Assembly (NCBI GenBank): GCA_945868505.1
Contig: CAMBLO010000003.1
Coordinates: 54,527-118,526 of the forward strand
Source: an uncultured Clostridia bacterium
GTDB taxonomy: Bacteria; Bacillota; Clostridia; Lachnospirales; Anaerotignaceae
DNA: 64,000 nucleotides
Reading direction: 5' to 3'
The notes beneath the pieces were generated by a model, which saw only the letters and a program-made list of their open reading frames with translations, had not been told where the DNA came from and made no database searches. The translations under genes were made by a program, and so were the position numbers. Positions 16,530 to 25,372 of this stretch are shown here, in pieces; the first letter of the stretch is position 1, and every line of letters starts with the position of its first letter.

Positions 16530-17114
16530 ATGCTTTTTTCTCTGCTTCTGGCTCTTTCCCTCAGTGTGGATGCCCTGGGGATCGGTCTTTCCTATGGTCT
16601 CAGACGCATCACCTTTTCCCCCTCCTCCCTGCTGCTCCTGACCGGGGAGACCTTCTTGATGATGGAGATTTTTTTGGGGATGGGGCGGCTGCTGGCTGCC
16701 TGTTTTCCTGCCAAGCTGGCAGAGGGAATCTCCACAGGCTTTCTGCTGTTATTCGGCATCTGGCTTTGTCTGCAAGGAACGGGGCAAAAAAATAAGAAGG
16801 AGGATTCGCCCCTGCAGTCTCCTTCCCTTTGCGACAAGGATGCCTCTTCCTCCATCGAGCCCAAAGAAGCTCTCCTGCTGGGCTTTCTCCTTTCTATGGA
16901 TTCCTTCGCCATCGGGGTAAGTGCCGCCGCAGGGGGGATGGATGTGGTTCTGCTGCCGGTTTTCGCAGCTCTGTTCCAGACCATCTTTCTTGCGCTGGGG
17001 GCAATGGGCGGCGCAAGGCTCATATTACGATCAGAACCGAAGGAAAGCCTGTGGTCGCTCCTTTCCGGTGGTATCCTGATTTGCCTTGCCATCCTGCAAT
17101 TTTTCAGCATATAA
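16530..17114 (+). CDS. YtaF/MntP-like membrane protein
   Basis: A 194-residue protein with two repeats of three hydrophobic helices. The repeats begin with matching motifs, 'LALSLSVDALGIGLSYGLR' near the N-terminus and 'GFLLSMDSFAIGVSAAAGG' in the second half; the Asp in each helix is the conserved polar residue of MntP (Mn efflux) and of sporulation protein YtaF. A charged, Ser-rich linker separates the halves. I chose the ATG at 16530, 8 nt after GGAGG; a GTG at 16521 overlaps the ribosome site. It is likely an ion exporter in the cytoplasmic membrane. YtaF versus MntP cannot be separated without a tree. Confidence 0.85.
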   Translation: MLFSLLLALSLSVDALGIGLSYGLRRITFSPSSLLLLTGETFLMMEIFLGMGRLLAACFPAKLAEGISTGFLLLFGIWLCLQGTGQKNKKEDSPLQSPSLCDKDASSSIEPKEALLLGFLLSMDSFAIGVSAAAGGMDVVLLPVFAALFQTIFLALGAMGGARLILRSEPKESLWSLLSGGILICLAILQFFSI

Positions 17115-17145
17115 AAAAGCGTATCCGAAAAAGGGATACGCTTTT
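17115..17145. terminator. Bidirectional terminator between ytaF-like gene and DUF1846
   Basis: Perfect 12-bp stem AAAAGCGTATCC / GGATACGCTTTT between two convergent genes; the A and T flanks allow termination in both directions. Confidence 0.92.
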
Positions 17146-17155
17146 GTTTCACTGA

Positions 17156-18640
17156 TTATCTGTGGAAGAGTTTCTTTGTTTCATATTTAGGTTCGCAAGT
17201 CAGGTTCACACCCAGCTTTTTGAATACATTTTCATCAACAGAGGACAGGATCACTGTGGAATGTACCTCGCAGCATTTCAGTTTTTCCAGTTGTTTCAAT
17301 GCCAATGCCGCCTGAGAATCATTTACCGCACAGATGCTCAGAGCGATCAGCACTTCATCCGTATGCAGACGGGGGTTCTGGTTGCCCAGATGGCCGATCT
17401 TCAATTTCTGGATGGGTTCGATGATCTCGGGAGCGATCAGCTTCACGCTTTTGGGGATGCCTGCCAGTGTTTTCAGGGCATTCAGCAGCATAGCAGAGGA
17501 TGCCCCCAGGAGGGCACTGGTTTTCCCTGTTACGATGGTGCCGTCGGAAAGTTCGATGGCTGCCGCAGGGTCACCGGTTTCTTTCGCCCTTCTATTTGCC
17601 GCTGTGGCAACGACACGATCCTCGATGCTGGTGCCTGCCTGTTTCATCAGCAGTTCCAGTTTATAAATAACATCATCCGCCAGACCGCCCTTTCTATGGT
17701 CGCAGAGGGCTTTGTAATACCGTCTGACGATTTCTGTTCTTGCTGCCGCAGAAACAGCTTCATCATCAAAAATGCAGTTGCCCACCATATTGACACCCAT
17801 ATCCGTAGGAGATTTATAGGGAGATTTGCCGTAAATCTTTTCAAACATGGCATTCAGCACAGGGAACACTTCCACATCACGGTTATAGTTGATGGTGGTT
17901 TCACCATAGGCTTCCAGATGGAAGGGGTCGATCATGTTCACATCGTTCAGATCGGCGGTTGCCGCTTCATAGGCCAGATTGACAGGGTGGCGCAGAGGGA
18001 TATTCCAAATGGGGAAGGTTTCAAATTTGGCATAGCCTGCTTTTACACCCCGTTTGTTTTCATGGTACAGCTGAGAAAGGCAGGTTGCCATTTTGCCGCT
18101 GCCGGGGCCGGGCGCTGTGATAACCACCAGAGAACGCTGGGTCTCGATATAGTCATTCTTACCGAAGCCCTCTTCGCTGACGATATGGGGGATATTGGCA
18201 GGGTAGCCTTCGATGGGATAATGCTTATACACCTTGATGCCAAGACCTTCCAGCTTCTTTTCATAGGCGATGACACTGGCCTGCCCGTTGAACTGGGTCA
18301 GCACCACACTGCCTACATAGAGACCATAACCGCGGAAGGCATCGATGAGGCGCAGTACATCCGCATCGTAAGTGATGCCCAAATCGCCCCGCACCTTATT
18401 CTTTTCGATATCGGCTGCACTGATGACGATGACGATCTCCGCATCATCCTTCAGCTGCACCAGCATATTGATCTTACTATCGGGCTTAAAGCCGGGCAAT
18501 ACGCGGGACGCATGGTAATCATCGAACAATTTGCCGCCAAATTCCAGATACAGCTTGCCGCCAAACTGGCTGATGCGTTCTTTGATCCGCTTCGACTGCA
18601 TCTGCAGATATTTTTCATTATCAAATCCTAAACGTAACAT
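17156..18640 (-). CDS. DUF1846 family protein
   Basis: A 494-residue cytoplasmic protein of the DUF1846 family, of unknown function, common in Clostridia and streptococci. The N-terminal half has a nucleotide-loop-like '[21 protein letters not shown]', which looks like a P-loop variant. The middle holds '[34 protein letters not shown]', and the C-terminal third '[25 protein letters not shown]' is highly conserved in this family. The length agrees with the family norm of about 495. It forms a single-gene unit with a shared terminator downstream. Confidence 0.9.
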   Translation of the reverse strand: MLRLGFDNEKYLQMQSKRIKERISQFGGKLYLEFGGKLFDDYHASRVLPGFKPDSKINMLVQLKDDAEIVIVISAADIEKNKVRGDLGITYDADVLRLIDAFRGYGLYVGSVVLTQFNGQASVIAYEKKLEGLGIKVYKHYPIEGYPANIPHIVSEEGFGKNDYIETQRSLVVITAPGPGSGKMATCLSQLYHENKRGVKAGYAKFETFPIWNIPLRHPVNLAYEAATADLNDVNMIDPFHLEAYGETTINYNRDVEVFPVLNAMFEKIYGKSPYKSPTDMGVNMVGNCIFDDEAVSAAARTEIVRRYYKALCDHRKGGLADDVIYKLELLMKQAGTSIEDRVVATAANRRAKETGDPAAAIELSDGTIVTGKTSALLGASSAMLLNALKTLAGIPKSVKLIAPEIIEPIQKLKIGHLGNQNPRLHTDEVLIALSICAVNDSQAALALKQLEKLKCCEVHSTVILSSVDENVFKKLGVNLTCEPKYETKKLFHR

Positions 18641-18821
18641 ATTATAACTCTCCCCGATGTATTTTTATCAAAAATCATACAACATAAGATTATACTCGTT
18701 TTTCATGCCATTTACAAACAAAACTTGACAAAAAACCGCGGTTCTCCATCAAAATATGAAATACCCTCTATAAGAGATACAGAAAGTATTTCTCATTTTT
18801 CCTCTTTTGATTCTTTTGGGT

Positions 18822-18866
18822 AAAAAGGAAAAGAGGCATCTGCTTTTGCAGATCCCCCTTTTCCTG
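18822..18866 (-). terminator. Terminator of the ykvI-like gene
   Basis: An 18-bp stem with two mismatches (18826-18843 with 18848-18865) and a TTTT/AAAA loop, followed on the minus strand by TTTTT. Confidence 0.88.
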
Positions 18867-18916
18867 GATGTCTTTGTATGTATTTTATCTTTTGTATTTT
18901 TATGGTTATATATTTT

Positions 18917-20107
18917 TTACTGCACACTTGCTTTTGCAGCCATGGAAAGATCTTGTTTTTTTGCAGCCAGTTCTGCTTTGCGCAGTTTACAGATCTTGTA
19001 AACGCCAACTGTGAACAAAGGCAGTACATAGATTGCCAGGAATACATAGGACAGTGCATTGTAAACCGTTGCGATCAGGTCGATGATACCAACCTTGGAC
19101 AGAACCATAGAACCAACCAAAACAATGATTGTCAGTACTGCCTGCTGTTTGCCTGTCATAGCAGGTTTGTTTGCTTCCTTCAGGCCGTTGTTTACACGTT
19201 CCAGTGCAGCATGGATGATGCCTGTGGAAGTTTCGATCAGTGTCCAGCCCATGACAACACCGAAGATAGCGATTACCACGGGACCTGCTGTGCCCTGCAT
19301 CATTGCCAGCCAAGGCACGGATGCGCCCAGAACATCAGGGTTGGGATAGAAGCACATTACTGCGAAATATGTCAAGAACCAGGGAACTGTTGCCAGAACA
19401 CCGCCGATGATGCCGGAAACAACAGATTCCACTCTTCTTGTCTGTCTTTCTACTGTGAAGAAGGATGCAGGCAGTACAACCAGATTGTAACCGCAGTACA
19501 GGATGCCGCTCCAAAGAGCTGCGCCTGCCGATACAGAGCCTTCCATATAGCTTGTGTCGTGGTTTGCAAATACGGTAGAGATGTTATCGCCGAAGGTACC
19601 GATTACCAATACAGCAAAGATGATATAGCCCACATACAGAGCAACGGTGCCCAATGTTTCAAAACGTTCAATCAGTCTGGAACCATAGAAGTTCAGGATG
19701 GCAACTACAACTGTGATGGCAACAACGCCCACCCAATAATTGAGTCCCAAGGTCTGCTCTACGATATTCCCTGTAGCAGATGCCATAACGGCGATGATAA
19801 CGACCATGAACAGCAGATATACAACGTCGAATACCATCCACAGCGGGCCGCCGATGGTCTTCATAAAGGATTTGAAATCGTATGCCTTTGTCAGACGGAT
19901 CAGTTCATAGGACAGGGCCGCAATGACAGCGAAGCCCAGAAAGGTGCCCAGACCGGACAGCCAGCCCAGCGCGCCGAATTTGCCGCCGTATTCTACGATC
20001 TCACGACCAGTGGCATACCCGCCGCCAATCATGACAGACTGAAGGATGATACCAGGCAGGATGAACTTGCCAAAACCACCTTCAAAAAAATTCTTTTTCT
20101 TTTCCAT
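18917..20107 (-). CDS. YkvI family membrane protein (APC-like transporter)
   Basis: A 396-residue polytopic membrane protein with about ten hydrophobic segments. It matches the YkvI/COG3949 group, distantly related to APC and SSS transporters; the substrate is unknown. The unwound first helix is visible as 'PGIILQSVMIGGGYATGREIVEYGG', the glycine-rich binding segment expected in LeuT-fold carriers. The C-terminus is charged and cytosolic. The start at 20107 has GAGGGGA upstream, and a frame extending to 20257 is the leader. A TTGACT-17-TAAATT promoter lies 160 bp upstream, so the message has a long leader. Confidence 0.82.
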   Translation of the reverse strand: MEKKKNFFEGGFGKFILPGIILQSVMIGGGYATGREIVEYGGKFGALGWLSGLGTFLGFAVIAALSYELIRLTKAYDFKSFMKTIGGPLWMVFDVVYLLFMVVIIAVMASATGNIVEQTLGLNYWVGVVAITVVVAILNFYGSRLIERFETLGTVALYVGYIIFAVLVIGTFGDNISTVFANHDTSYMEGSVSAGAALWSGILYCGYNLVVLPASFFTVERQTRRVESVVSGIIGGVLATVPWFLTYFAVMCFYPNPDVLGASVPWLAMMQGTAGPVVIAIFGVVMGWTLIETSTGIIHAALERVNNGLKEANKPAMTGKQQAVLTIIVLVGSMVLSKVGIIDLIATVYNALSYVFLAIYVLPLFTVGVYKICKLRKAELAAKKQDLSMAAKASVQ

Positions 20108-20272
20108 AATGATTCCCCTCTTTCGTAAAGTTTGCTCATCGTTGGATGCGATGAAGCCGTTCTTTTGTTTTTTTCTGCAGCCCTTCCGCTGCAGCTTTGA
20201 AATAGTATAGAATGATTTCGTATAAGCTCTTTTGCGATTGTATTTATTTTCGTACAAAATAGCTTTTGTAAA

Positions 20273-20301
20273 AATTTACTCGTTTTCAGACATAAAGTCA
20301 A
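20273..20301 (-). promoter_or_regulatory. Promoter of the ykvI-like gene
   Basis: Minus strand TTGACT (20296-20301), 17-nt spacer, TAAATT (20273-20278); the predicted leader is about 160 nt. Confidence 0.65.
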
Positions 20302-20327
20302 TATCACACATCCTAGTTTTTTGACAC

Positions 20328-20371
20328 AAAAAAAGAGCTTCTCTGTAAAAATCCATCATTTTTTCAGAGAA
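20328..20371 (-). terminator. Terminator-like hairpin inside the comF-ykvI gap
   Basis: TTCTCTGTAAAAA (20339-20351) pairs at 12 of 13 positions with 20359-20371 and is followed on the minus strand by GCTCTTTTTTT. The stretch between comF and ykvI (20108-20673) otherwise has no gene; a TATAAT box at 20526-20531 (minus strand) would give a transcript of about 190 nt ending here. Confidence 0.6.
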
Positions 20372-20631
20372 ACCCCTTTCTATTGTATGACAATCCATCC
20401 ATTTTTGAATAGAAATGCTTTTAAAATCTTTTTTTCTTTTGAAAAATAGAGAAAATCCTTCACTTTCTATACAATTCTTACAAAAAAAGGTACTTTATCT
20501 ATGTATTTTTTTTAATGCATACAAATATTATAGCATAAAAATACATGAATACGAATATATCTTCATTTTTTACCGATTTGTATACAGTTTTTGTGTATAC
20601 TCCATGCAACGCATGACCTGTTGCTTTTCAC

Positions 20632-20664
20632 AAAAAAAATACGGCAAAGCTTTTTTCGCCGTAT
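20632..20664 (-). terminator. Terminator of recD2-comF
   Basis: Perfect 7-bp stem ATACGGC / GCCGTAT followed on the minus strand by seven or more T. Confidence 0.88.
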
Positions 20665-20673
20665 TTCCCTTTT

Positions 20674-21393
20674 TCATTTTTCCTCCAAAGACAATCCTGC
20701 CCCAGAAAGGCACAATATATGCACTTCCTTTGCATCGGCACGATACAATTCCTTGGCGCATTCATTACAAGTGCTGCCTGTAGTGAAAATATCATCCACC
20801 AAAAGGACACGCTTGCCAGAAAAATCCAACGTTGTCTCAAAGGCATCCTTTAGGTTCTGTCGCCGTTCCTCCGGTGTACTTAATGTACTTTGGGCAACGG
20901 TATCTCTTTTTCTCCCCAGTCCATCCTTTCGGAAAACAAGTCCTGTTTCTTCGGATATCTTCTGGCAAAGGATATGGGTCTGGTTAAAGCCACGGCGTTT
21001 TTCCTTTTTGGGATGCAGGGGAACCGATAAGATGATATCCGTTTTCACCAGCAATTCCTCATGGTATTGCAGCAGATACTCCGCCATCAAGGCCCCCAGT
21101 CCTTCCCCCAGCTTCTTTCCGCCTTCATATTTGAACAAGTGGATGGCATGACGCACCTTTTCGTAGGGAAAAGCGGCACAGGCCGTTTCAAAGGCAAAGG
21201 GCTTCAGGCAGAAATCGCAGAAGCCTGCCGTATCTGTTTTTCCTCCGCAATGAGGGCAGATATCCTTTGAGATAAATGGAATATGGGCCCCGCATTTCTT
21301 GCAGAGAAAGCCTTTCCGCTCCTGCAAAGTAAGGACCTCCCCACAGACAGCGCAACGGGGCGGAAAAACCAATTCCATCAGCTTTTCTTTCAT
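20674..21393 (-). CDS. ComF family phosphoribosyltransferase-like protein
   Basis: A 239-residue protein of the ComF/GntX type, linked to DNA uptake and processing of incoming DNA. The N-terminal double zinc finger is clear ('FPPRCAVCGEVL', 'CKKCG', 'ICPHCGG', 'FCDFCL'). A phosphoribosyltransferase fold follows, with 'SVPLHPKKEKRRGFNQTHIL' and the PRPP loop 'VLLVDDIFTTGSTCNECA'. The start at 21393 overlaps the stop of recD2 by 4 bp (ATGA), implying translational coupling. The pairing with recD2 suggests a shared role in DNA uptake or repair; no other competence genes are in the window. Confidence 0.9.
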   Translation of the reverse strand: MKEKLMELVFPPRCAVCGEVLTLQERKGFLCKKCGAHIPFISKDICPHCGGKTDTAGFCDFCLKPFAFETACAAFPYEKVRHAIHLFKYEGGKKLGEGLGALMAEYLLQYHEELLVKTDIILSVPLHPKKEKRRGFNQTHILCQKISEETGLVFRKDGLGRKRDTVAQSTLSTPEERRQNLKDAFETTLDFSGKRVLLVDDIFTTGSTCNECAKELYRADAKEVHILCLSGAGLSLEEK

Positions 21394-23639
21394 ACAATCT
21401 CACCCCCATGGATGAAATCATGGAGATTCTGGATACGCTGGGCAAGTCCTGTATATCTGCCCACTTCCTTGTCGTTGCGAATCATGGCACAAACAGTTTC
21501 CCGCAGACCAACGATGACCACCAACTGTTTCGCACGGGTCACCGCCGTATACAGAAGGTTTCTCGTCATCAGCATAGGCGGGCCGCTATAAATAGGAAGA
21601 ATGACTACGGGGTATTCGCTGCCCTGGGATTTATGGATGGTGATGGCGTATGCCAATTCCAGTTCCTCCAGCTGACTAAAATCGTAGTCCACGATTTTCC
21701 CGTCGTCAAAGGCCACCCGCATCTGCTCTGCATTGGTATCAATAGAAAGGATGATGCCCCCATCGCCATTGTAAACGCCCAGTCCTTCATCCTCCCGCTT
21801 GCCAAGGCTGTTGAACATCCGCCAGACGATATTATAGTTATTTTTGATCTGCATGACCTTGTCGCCCTCCCGAAAGGTGGTCTGGCGGAATTGCACCTCC
21901 CGCTTGTCAAAGGCGGGGGGATTCAAGGTCTGCTGCAATACCTGATTCAGATTTTGCACACCGAGGGTACCCTTTCGCATGGGTGTTAAAATCTGCATAT
22001 CCTGCAAGCCGTCACAGCCTGTAAATTTCGGCAGCCGCTTTGTCACCAGTTCCTGAATGGTCGCCGCCACGTCCTCCGCGTATGCACGGCGCATGAAGAA
22101 GAAATCCGTCCCTTCCTCATTCAAAATGGGGTCTTCCCCCTGATTGATGCGGTGGGCATTCATAATGATGGCACTTTCCTGAGCCTGTCGGAACACGTGC
22201 TGCAACCGCACCACCTTCAGCCGCTCACTGCGAATCATGTCTTTCAACACATTCCCAGCCCCCACGGAAGGGAGCTGATCCACGTCCCCCACAAAAATGA
22301 TGCGGGAGCCGCTTTCCACCGCCCGCAAAAGGGCCTGCATCAAGGCAATATCCACCATGGAGCTTTCATCAATGATGATTACATCCGCCTCAATGGGGTC
22401 GTCCTCGTTTTTGTCAAAGGTCTGTCGGCGGTTATCCTCGCCGATGAAATTGATACCCAGCAAACGATGGATGGTCTGGGCTTCCATGCCAGTGGCCTCC
22501 GTCATACGCTTTGCCGCCCGTCCCGTGGGTGCCGCCAGTACCACATCCAGCTCCTCCCGCTTCAAAATCCGCAGGATGGTATTGATGGTGGTGGTTTTCC
22601 CCGTACCGGGACCACCGGTGATGATGAGGACACCGCTGCTCATGGCTTCCAGCACAGCCAACCGCTGTTCCTCCGCCAGAATCACGCCCGTTTCCTTTTC
22701 CACCCGGGCAATCTCCTTGGCAATATATTCCATATCCGCAGGCTCATAATCCGCCGCCAGCTCCAGCAGCCGCTTCGCTACGGACATTTCCGCATAAAAA
22801 TAATAATTCAGATAAACGCAGTCCTTCCCATCCAGCTTTTCCTGCCAAATCTGGCTGTCCACCTGTAATTCCCGAATGGCATTTTCCACTGCAAGGGGAT
22901 GCAGATTCAAAAGCTCCACAGACTGGTCGATGAGCCTTTGCTTGGGCAAATAGCAATCCCCGCCTGCCGCCGCATTGTTCAGCACATATTTCACCGCCGC
23001 CTTCACACGGTTGGGGTCATCGGCGGCAATGCCTGCGCTGGCAGCCATTTTATCCGCCATTTTGAAGCCGATGCCTGCCACATCATCCGCCAGACGGTAG
23101 GGGTTGTTTTTCACGATATCAAAGGTGCGAGCCTTATACTTTTTATAGATTCGCATGGCATAGGCGGGGGAAATATCGAAGCCCTGCAAAAACATCATGG
23201 CTCTCCGCAGTTCATGCTGTTCGCAGAAGGCTTCGGAAATCTTCTGGGCTTTGTCGTAGCTGATGCCCTTGATTTCCGTCAGCATATCAGGCTTTTCCTC
23301 AATCACATAAAAAGCCGCTTCCCCGAACCGCTCCACGATGCGCTTGGCTGTCTTTGCCCCAATGCCCTTAATCAGGCCCGAGGAAAGGTATTTTTCCATG
23401 CCTGCGGTGGTGGTGGGCATGGATTTTTCGTAATACTGTACCTGCACCTGCCTGCCGTAAAGGGGGTGCATCGTCCAGTTTCCATGGATTTCTAAAGTTT
23501 CGCCACTGTGAATCTGGGGCACAATGCCCACACAGGTCACCTCATCATCCTCTGTCGCCAAGGAAAAAACCGTATAGCCGTTGTCCTTATTTTGGTAGAT
23601 AATATCCTCCACTTCCCCAACAATTTTCAAATCTTCCAT
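21390..23639 (-). CDS. recD2: SF1B DNA helicase RecD2
   Basis: A 749-residue 5'-3' helicase without RecB or RecC partners, acting in mismatch and replication-fork repair. The N-terminal OB-type part ('VGEVEDIIYQNKDNGYTVFSL') is the RecD2-specific extension, followed by two helix-hairpin-helix motifs ('GLIKGIGAKTAKRIVERFGE', 'LTEIKGISYDKAQKISEAF'). The helicase motifs are Walker A 'LIITGGPGTGKTTTI', Walker B 'VIIIDESSMVD', motif III 'FVGDVDQLPSVGAG', and the final 'AITIHKSQGSEYPVVILP'. The start at 23639 has AAGGAGG 7 nt upstream; a longer frame to 23708 is not needed. Confidence 0.95.
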   Translation of the reverse strand: MEDLKIVGEVEDIIYQNKDNGYTVFSLATEDDEVTCVGIVPQIHSGETLEIHGNWTMHPLYGRQVQVQYYEKSMPTTTAGMEKYLSSGLIKGIGAKTAKRIVERFGEAAFYVIEEKPDMLTEIKGISYDKAQKISEAFCEQHELRRAMMFLQGFDISPAYAMRIYKKYKARTFDIVKNNPYRLADDVAGIGFKMADKMAASAGIAADDPNRVKAAVKYVLNNAAAGGDCYLPKQRLIDQSVELLNLHPLAVENAIRELQVDSQIWQEKLDGKDCVYLNYYFYAEMSVAKRLLELAADYEPADMEYIAKEIARVEKETGVILAEEQRLAVLEAMSSGVLIITGGPGTGKTTTINTILRILKREELDVVLAAPTGRAAKRMTEATGMEAQTIHRLLGINFIGEDNRRQTFDKNEDDPIEADVIIIDESSMVDIALMQALLRAVESGSRIIFVGDVDQLPSVGAGNVLKDMIRSERLKVVRLQHVFRQAQESAIIMNAHRINQGEDPILNEEGTDFFFMRRAYAEDVAATIQELVTKRLPKFTGCDGLQDMQILTPMRKGTLGVQNLNQVLQQTLNPPAFDKREVQFRQTTFREGDKVMQIKNNYNIVWRMFNSLGKREDEGLGVYNGDGGIILSIDTNAEQMRVAFDDGKIVDYDFSQLEELELAYAITIHKSQGSEYPVVILPIYSGPPMLMTRNLLYTAVTRAKQLVVIVGLRETVCAMIRNDKEVGRYTGLAQRIQNLHDFIHGGEIV

Positions 23640-23729
23640 GCCTTCACCTCCTTTTTGTGGAAGAGTATATCCAAAAGACGAAAAAGGAAGCGACAACAAA
23701 GTTGGCATTTACTTTTTCGCAATGGATGA

Positions 23730-23811
23730 GCAGGCTTTGCCTGCGAACTTTATAATCCGCTGCGCCGCAGCGGGCAAGCAGCTTGGCTGATTGCACTGCA
23801 CTTCGTGCAGT
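23730..23811. repeat. Cluster of three perfect GC-rich hairpins
   Basis: Three palindromes in 82 bp: GCAGGC-TTT-GCCTGC (23730-23744), CCGCTGC-GCC-GCAGCGG (23757-23773) and ACTGCAC-TTC-GTGCAGT (23795-23811). They fill the space upstream of recD2. No gene is seen here. This resembles extragenic palindromic units. Confidence 0.65.
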
Positions 23812-23828
23812 AATTATATCACAGCAAA

Positions 23829-23857
23829 TAAAAAAAGGGAACAACCGTTCCCAATTT
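23829..23857. terminator. Bidirectional terminator after the HTH/zinc-ribbon gene
   Basis: Stem GGGAAC-AACC-GTTCCC flanked by seven A on the left and a T-tract on the right. It would end the minus-strand gene at 23892. Confidence 0.85.
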
Positions 23858-23891
23858 TTACACAAAAAGATATTCTCGGCATAAGCCGCTT

Positions 23892-24329
23892 TTATTTCCA
23901 CCGTTCCAGCTGGGGCAGCAGATTCTGCATAAACGCCCTTGCGGCATTTTCATCCTCCCATCCCATGTGGGGAATACACTCCTCAATCATTTCCTCCATG
24001 GTGCATACATGGACAAAATCCCCATCGGCATAGCACCACTTGCAGTATTTCTCGTTAAAGGAACCGTCAGCCTCCTTGCTGATAAGGCTGTCATCCGCCA
24101 AGGGCATGCCGCAGCTTTGGCAGATCAAATTCTGGGGCGCACCCAAAAGAGTATTGATAGAGATGTTAAACTCTTTGGAGATCAGCTTCAATGTCTCTGT
24201 ATTGGGTATCGTCTCGCCACATTCCCAACGGGACACCGCCTGTCTGGTCACCATACATTTTTCCGCCATTTCCTGCTGGGAAAGGCTATGCTTTTTCCTG
24301 AGTTCCAGTAAAATTTCCTTTGTTTCCAT
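23892..24329 (-). CDS. XRE-type HTH protein with C-terminal zinc-ribbon domain
   Basis: A 145-residue protein in two parts. Residues 1-62 are an HTH_3 domain ('LRKKHSLSQQEMAEKCMVTRQAVSRWECGETIPNTETL'). Residues 68-145 are a putative zinc ribbon: 'LICQSCGMPLADD' and 'EKYCKWCYADGDF' supply four Cys, followed by the helical tail 'CTMEEMIEECIPHMG' that goes with this domain family in Firmicutes. It may sense metal, redox state or a small ligand. The start at 24329 has GGAGG nearby. It is a single-gene unit ending in the terminator at 23829. Confidence 0.87.
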   Translation of the reverse strand: METKEILLELRKKHSLSQQEMAEKCMVTRQAVSRWECGETIPNTETLKLISKEFNISINTLLGAPQNLICQSCGMPLADDSLISKEADGSFNEKYCKWCYADGDFVHVCTMEEMIEECIPHMGWEDENAARAFMQNLLPQLERWK

Positions 24330-24413
24330 ATCATCGCCTCCTGCTTTCAGTATAGGTCATGATATCTGTTTCGGCAAGCAACTGTCCGTTGCCCCTTCAG
24401 CGGTTTCCCTTTT

Positions 24414-25235
24414 TTATACGAACCATTCTGGCTCCGCTCTTCTTTCGTAAAGCTCTTCCAGTTCTTCCTTATGATAGATATAGCCGGGGTCATCGTAATA
24501 TCTCGCCCCTGTGGGACATTTCTTCACGCAGGCGCAGCATTTGATGCAGATGCCCACATATTCCCGTACATTTTCTCTGCTGATGGAGCCCATGGGGCAA
24601 ACTTCTGCACAAAGACCACAGCCGCAGCAAGCATCGCTTACCTTCGGTTTTACCTTACGGATATCGATATGCTCCCCGTTTCTGTCCTGGGGCTTGAAAT
24701 AAGGGCGAATGGGGTCGCAGCCCTTCACATAGGCAGGGGCGGTATATTCCCAGCCGCTCTGCAGTTTTTCTGCGATGGCTTCGCCAAATTCCTTCACGAT
24801 CGCCATATCCTTTTCATCCGGTCTGCCTGCCGCCAAGGTCTTGGAGAAGGAATGTTCACTGATGAAAGCACCGCCTGCCGCAGTTTTGAAGCCATCTTCT
24901 TCGAGAATATTCCGCAGCTCAATCAGGGCATCATCGAAATTGCGGTTGCCAAAGGAAACCATAGGCACCGCCAGTGCGCCATTTCCCTTTACCTTTCCTG
25001 TCAGATAGGGCAGCAATACATTGGGCACACGACCTGCGATGACAGGTGTGCCGCAGACAACAATATCCCCTTCACCAAAGACGGCATCCGTTTCCCTGAC
25101 ACCGGGCAGTGTAAAATCATAAACCTCCAAGGGCAGACCCAGCTTTGCCGCCAAGACCTCCGCTGTTCCCTTTACCACTTTCTTCGTTCCCCCTGTGGGG
25201 CTGAAATACATGGCCCAAACTTTCTTCAACTCCAT
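24414..25235 (-). CDS. EFR1-type flavodoxin/ferredoxin fusion protein
   Basis: A 273-residue electron-transfer protein. The N-terminal flavodoxin-like domain binds FMN through 'MYFSPTGGTKKVVKG', with 'GTPVIAGRVPNVLLPYL' and 'VSFGNRNFDDALIEL' as later loops. The C-terminus has two 4Fe-4S motifs, 'CCGCGLCAEVCPMG' and 'CIKCCACVKKCPTGA', each of the CxxCxxCxxxCP kind. Such proteins move low-potential electrons in anaerobes; the partner is unknown. The ATG at 25235 lies 7 nt after GGAGGAG; an upstream ATG at 25262 has no good site. It is a single-gene unit. Confidence 0.9.
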   Translation of the reverse strand: MELKKVWAMYFSPTGGTKKVVKGTAEVLAAKLGLPLEVYDFTLPGVRETDAVFGEGDIVVCGTPVIAGRVPNVLLPYLTGKVKGNGALAVPMVSFGNRNFDDALIELRNILEEDGFKTAAGGAFISEHSFSKTLAAGRPDEKDMAIVKEFGEAIAEKLQSGWEYTAPAYVKGCDPIRPYFKPQDRNGEHIDIRKVKPKVSDACCGCGLCAEVCPMGSISRENVREYVGICIKCCACVKKCPTGARYYDDPGYIYHKEELEELYERRAEPEWFV

Positions 25236-25335
25236 ACATTCTCCTCCTTTTCCCTTCTGCAAAAATAAGACTTTTTCTCATCATACCTTATAACGCTCTT
25301 TTTTTCAACCTATTCCAAATGCAAGCCATAGATAG

Positions 25336-25366
25336 AAAAAGACGTCCGATTATTCCGAACGTCTTA
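25336..25366 (-). terminator. Terminator of the PrsA-like gene
   Basis: A stem AAGACGT...ACGTCTT with inner pairs, followed on the minus strand by TTTTTC. It lies 7 bp after the stop at 25373. Confidence 0.85.
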
Positions 25367-25372
25367 GTCTGC

